From the NCBI GenBank assembly GCA_963817855.1, contig CAWFQA010000001.1, positions 2,046,001-2,110,000 of the forward strand: a stretch of DNA of 64,000 nt, given 5' to 3'. Both the position numbers and the translations under genes were made by a program. The notes beneath the pieces are model-generated. The model made no database searches, had not been told where the DNA came from, and saw only the letters and a list, made by a program, of their open reading frames with translations. This document shows, piece by piece, positions 62,273 through 64,000 of this stretch (its first letter is position 1; each line of letters opens with the position of its first letter). The stretch comes from JAKAAZ01 sp963817855. Lineage in GTDB: Bacteria > Acidobacteriota > Terriglobia > Terriglobales > Acidobacteriaceae.

Positions 62273-62504
62273 CCATAGCGACCTCTTGTATTGTGGTTTC
62301 CCGGCGCGATTTGTAAAGAGCCGCTTCCTCATCGGTGTCGTTATACCACGCACTTGTGCTGCAGAGTCTCTAAACTTGTATCGCTTGTAGTAAGCTTTTG
62401 AACTTCTGCATTGCGCAATCAGAAATGTGCTGTATACCGGCGAGGAGTGCGGTGCCCTTCAGTTCCGGGCCGCTTCCGAGTTCAACGTAATCGGTGGGAG
62501 AACC

Positions 62505-63455
62505 ATGAGACGACGAGAATTTGTTGGTATGGCAGCGGCGGCTGTCCTTTCGAGGGCGGCGCGGGCCCAAAATATAGGCCCCACTGAGATCACACCTGAG
62601 TCCGAGCAGATTGTGCAGATAGATCGCCCAATCAGCGGTCAGCCGTATCGCGGTAAGGTTCTCGCGCTGATCACGCCGCACCTGGACGACGGGCCGATCT
62701 TCGCCGGTGGACTACTCGTCAAGCTGTTAAGCGAAGGTTACACCGGGTACTTCATCCGGACAAGCAATGACGAAAAAGATTCCTACGACATGACGATTGG
62801 GCAAACGGTCTTGGCAAATGAGCGGGACACGGCGAAGTTTGTCGAAACAGCCGGACTCAAGAAATTCTACGATCTAAGCTATCGGAACCACCGGATGGAC
62901 GCTGTATCCAAGACGGATTTTCGTGGTCGGCTTATCTTTCTCTTCCGGCTACTTAAGGTCGATACGGTACTAAGCTACGATCCGTGGGGGCACTACGAAG
63001 AGAACCCCGATCATTATGTAACTGCGCAAGAAGTGGAAGCAGCATGTTGGATGGCCGCTGATCACCTCGATTATCCAGAGCAGATGGAGGTGGGGCTCCG
63101 GCCTCACGGGGTCTCTGAAAAATACTACTTCGCGCGGGGACCGCAACTCGTGAATCGCGTCGTCGATACTACTGCGTTTATACCGCAGAAGATTGCTAAT
63201 CTCAAATGCTGCAAGACGATGCTTGACAACATGGTCATGAGCCTCAATAAAGAGCTGGCAGAACGCCGTCTGCGTCTTCCTGCGATGACAGGAAAACCTG
63301 AAGCGGCAACTGACACCTACATTCGCGAATCCTTTATTGCACGTGATCATCGCGTCGGTGCGAAATATAAGCTTGAATATGCGGAGGAGTACCACTATAT
63401 CGGACCCGATTCATCGCTCAACGATTACATCGCAAAAAATGTAAAGTCGTTCTAA
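62505..63455 (+). CDS. exported PIG-L-type deacetylase
   Basis: A 316-residue protein. The N-terminus MRRREFVGMAAAAVLSRAARAQ is Tat-like. The zinc-binding motif appears as ALITPHLDDGPIFAGGLLVK (PHPDDE becomes PHLDDG, keeping His-Asp-Asp), and the second His site is NPDHYVTAQEVEAACWMAAD. LmbE/PIG-L enzymes remove N-acetyl groups from sugars such as GlcNAc-inositol or diacetylchitobiose. The E-to-G change after the Asp pair is a mild deviation. I choose ATG 62505 (GGGAG upstream) because only this start gives the export signal. It lies between two SelA-like genes. Confidence 0.85.
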   Translation: MRRREFVGMAAAAVLSRAARAQNIGPTEITPESEQIVQIDRPISGQPYRGKVLALITPHLDDGPIFAGGLLVKLLSEGYTGYFIRTSNDEKDSYDMTIGQTVLANERDTAKFVETAGLKKFYDLSYRNHRMDAVSKTDFRGRLIFLFRLLKVDTVLSYDPWGHYEENPDHYVTAQEVEAACWMAADHLDYPEQMEVGLRPHGVSEKYYFARGPQLVNRVVDTTAFIPQKIANLKCCKTMLDNMVMSLNKELAERRLRLPAMTGKPEAATDTYIRESFIARDHRVGAKYKLEYAEEYHYIGPDSSLNDYIAKNVKSF

Positions 63456-63469
63456 CTAGGAGGTCCACA

Positions 63470-64000
63470 ATGCGAATATTAGGTTCAGCTGAAACGAGCC
63501 GCCGAGGCTTTTTAGCCGGTCTGACCTTTCTAGTCGGATCAGTATTTGGAGGGCAAAGATTATTTGCAGCAACTGGCACACTACCGGGCGGGCAGGACGC
63601 CTGGAAGGGGAAGATAACAGGGCTGGGGGAGAGCGGAGATGTGTACGGAGAGCTTGGCCTGACACCGGTAATCAATGCCCAGGGCACAGAGACAGTTCTC
63701 GGTGGCTCGTTGATACGTCCGGAAGTAAAGGCCCTGATGGATCTGGCATCTCAGCGTTTCGTCGTCATCATGGACTTAGAGGCGGCAGCAGGGAAACGAA
63801 TTTCAGAGATGCTGAAGTTGCCGCAGGGATACGGAGCGATTGTAACTTCAGGGGCGGCATCGGCAATCCAGAATGGGTACTCGGGGATTTTTACCGGCAG
63901 TAATAAGACATATATCCAGCAGATTCCAGATCTAACGGGGATGAAATCTGAGGTGATTATCCAGAAATCACATCGCAGCGGATGGGATCATCAGATCCGG
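63470..64000 (+). CDS. second Tat-exported SelA/DgaE-like PLP enzyme (partial)
   Basis: 177 codons run to the window edge. ATG 63470 has a strong AGGAGG seven bases upstream, only 14 bases after the deacetylase stop. The Tat signal is ETSRRGFLAGLTFLVGSVFG. The core matches the first SelA-like protein: VYGELGLTPVINAQGTETVL, then AAAGKRISEMLKLPQGYGAI, VTSGAASAIQNGYSG and VIIQKSHRSGWDHQIR (compare VIMQKAHRYGYDHAL in the first). The PLP Lys lies beyond the edge. Two divergent paralogs flanking a deacetylase suggest a heteromeric complex or two sequential steps. Confidence 0.88.
   Translation, partial: MRILGSAETSRRGFLAGLTFLVGSVFGGQRLFAATGTLPGGQDAWKGKITGLGESGDVYGELGLTPVINAQGTETVLGGSLIRPEVKALMDLASQRFVVIMDLEAAAGKRISEMLKLPQGYGAIVTSGAASAIQNGYSGIFTGSNKTYIQQIPDLTGMKSEVIIQKSHRSGWDHQIR

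Overview
The window looks like chromosomal DNA of an acidobacterium (Terriglobia/Acidobacteriaceae-like). I infer this from Oar-type TonB-dependent receptors with an N-terminal carboxypeptidase-regulatory-like domain, a PadR repressor paired with a long ADOP/MacB-type permease, many Tat-exported oxidoreductases, small secreted proteins of kinds common in that phylum, and moderately high GC with many GTG/TTG starts. The taxonomic call is inference.

Layout. 1-1286: the tail of a beta-propeller-like gene and a polytopic membrane protein. 1323-7959 (minus strand): a complete, tightly packed histidine operon, hisI-hisG-hisD-hisC-hisB-hisH-hisF-hisA. In front of it lie a consensus promoter, a leader peptide with seven consecutive His codons and an attenuator terminator, which is classic his attenuation. 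8013-10515: an ECF sigma factor and three small envelope/secreted proteins. 10562-15667: a promoter, two tandem cobalamin riboswitches, a TonB-dependent receptor (probable corrinoid importer) and a B12-binding radical SAM enzyme. 15678-21168 (mostly minus): an ABC-2 exporter, a conserved small Cys/His protein, a frameshifted zinc-type alcohol dehydrogenase, an SDR enzyme and a 3-hydroxyisobutyrate-dehydrogenase-like enzyme. 21547-33533: a carbohydrate-type catabolic region with a NagB-like isomerase, two exported Gfo/Idh/MocA oxidoreductases, a lipoprotein amidohydrolase, two MFS transporters, a cupin, ApbE, a carboxylesterase and a LacI regulator.

At 33791-33815 lies a bare 25-bp tRNA 3' end, with a terminator behind it and no tRNA body. 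This is the usual scar of an integrated element. From there to about 57.1 kb the sequence is accessory in character: truncated and frameshifted genes, inverted and direct repeats, IS3 and IS110 elements, a 1386-residue IPT/TIG adhesin-like lipoprotein, a frameshifted PQQ-like propeller protein, an orphan Tlde1/DUF2778-like protein and a PadR-ADOP cassette flanked by related direct repeats.

57575-64000: a consensus promoter drives what looks like one co-directional unit: a second Oar-like TonB receptor, a Tat-exported SelA/DgaE-like PLP enzyme, a PIG-L-type deacetylase and a second Tat-exported SelA-like enzyme cut by the window edge. Together they suggest uptake plus periplasmic deacetylation and PLP-dependent processing of an N-acylated (amino sugar-like?) substrate. 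This is the most novel-looking system here. The tandem B12 switches and the apparently leaderless His leader peptide are the clearest RNA-level findings.
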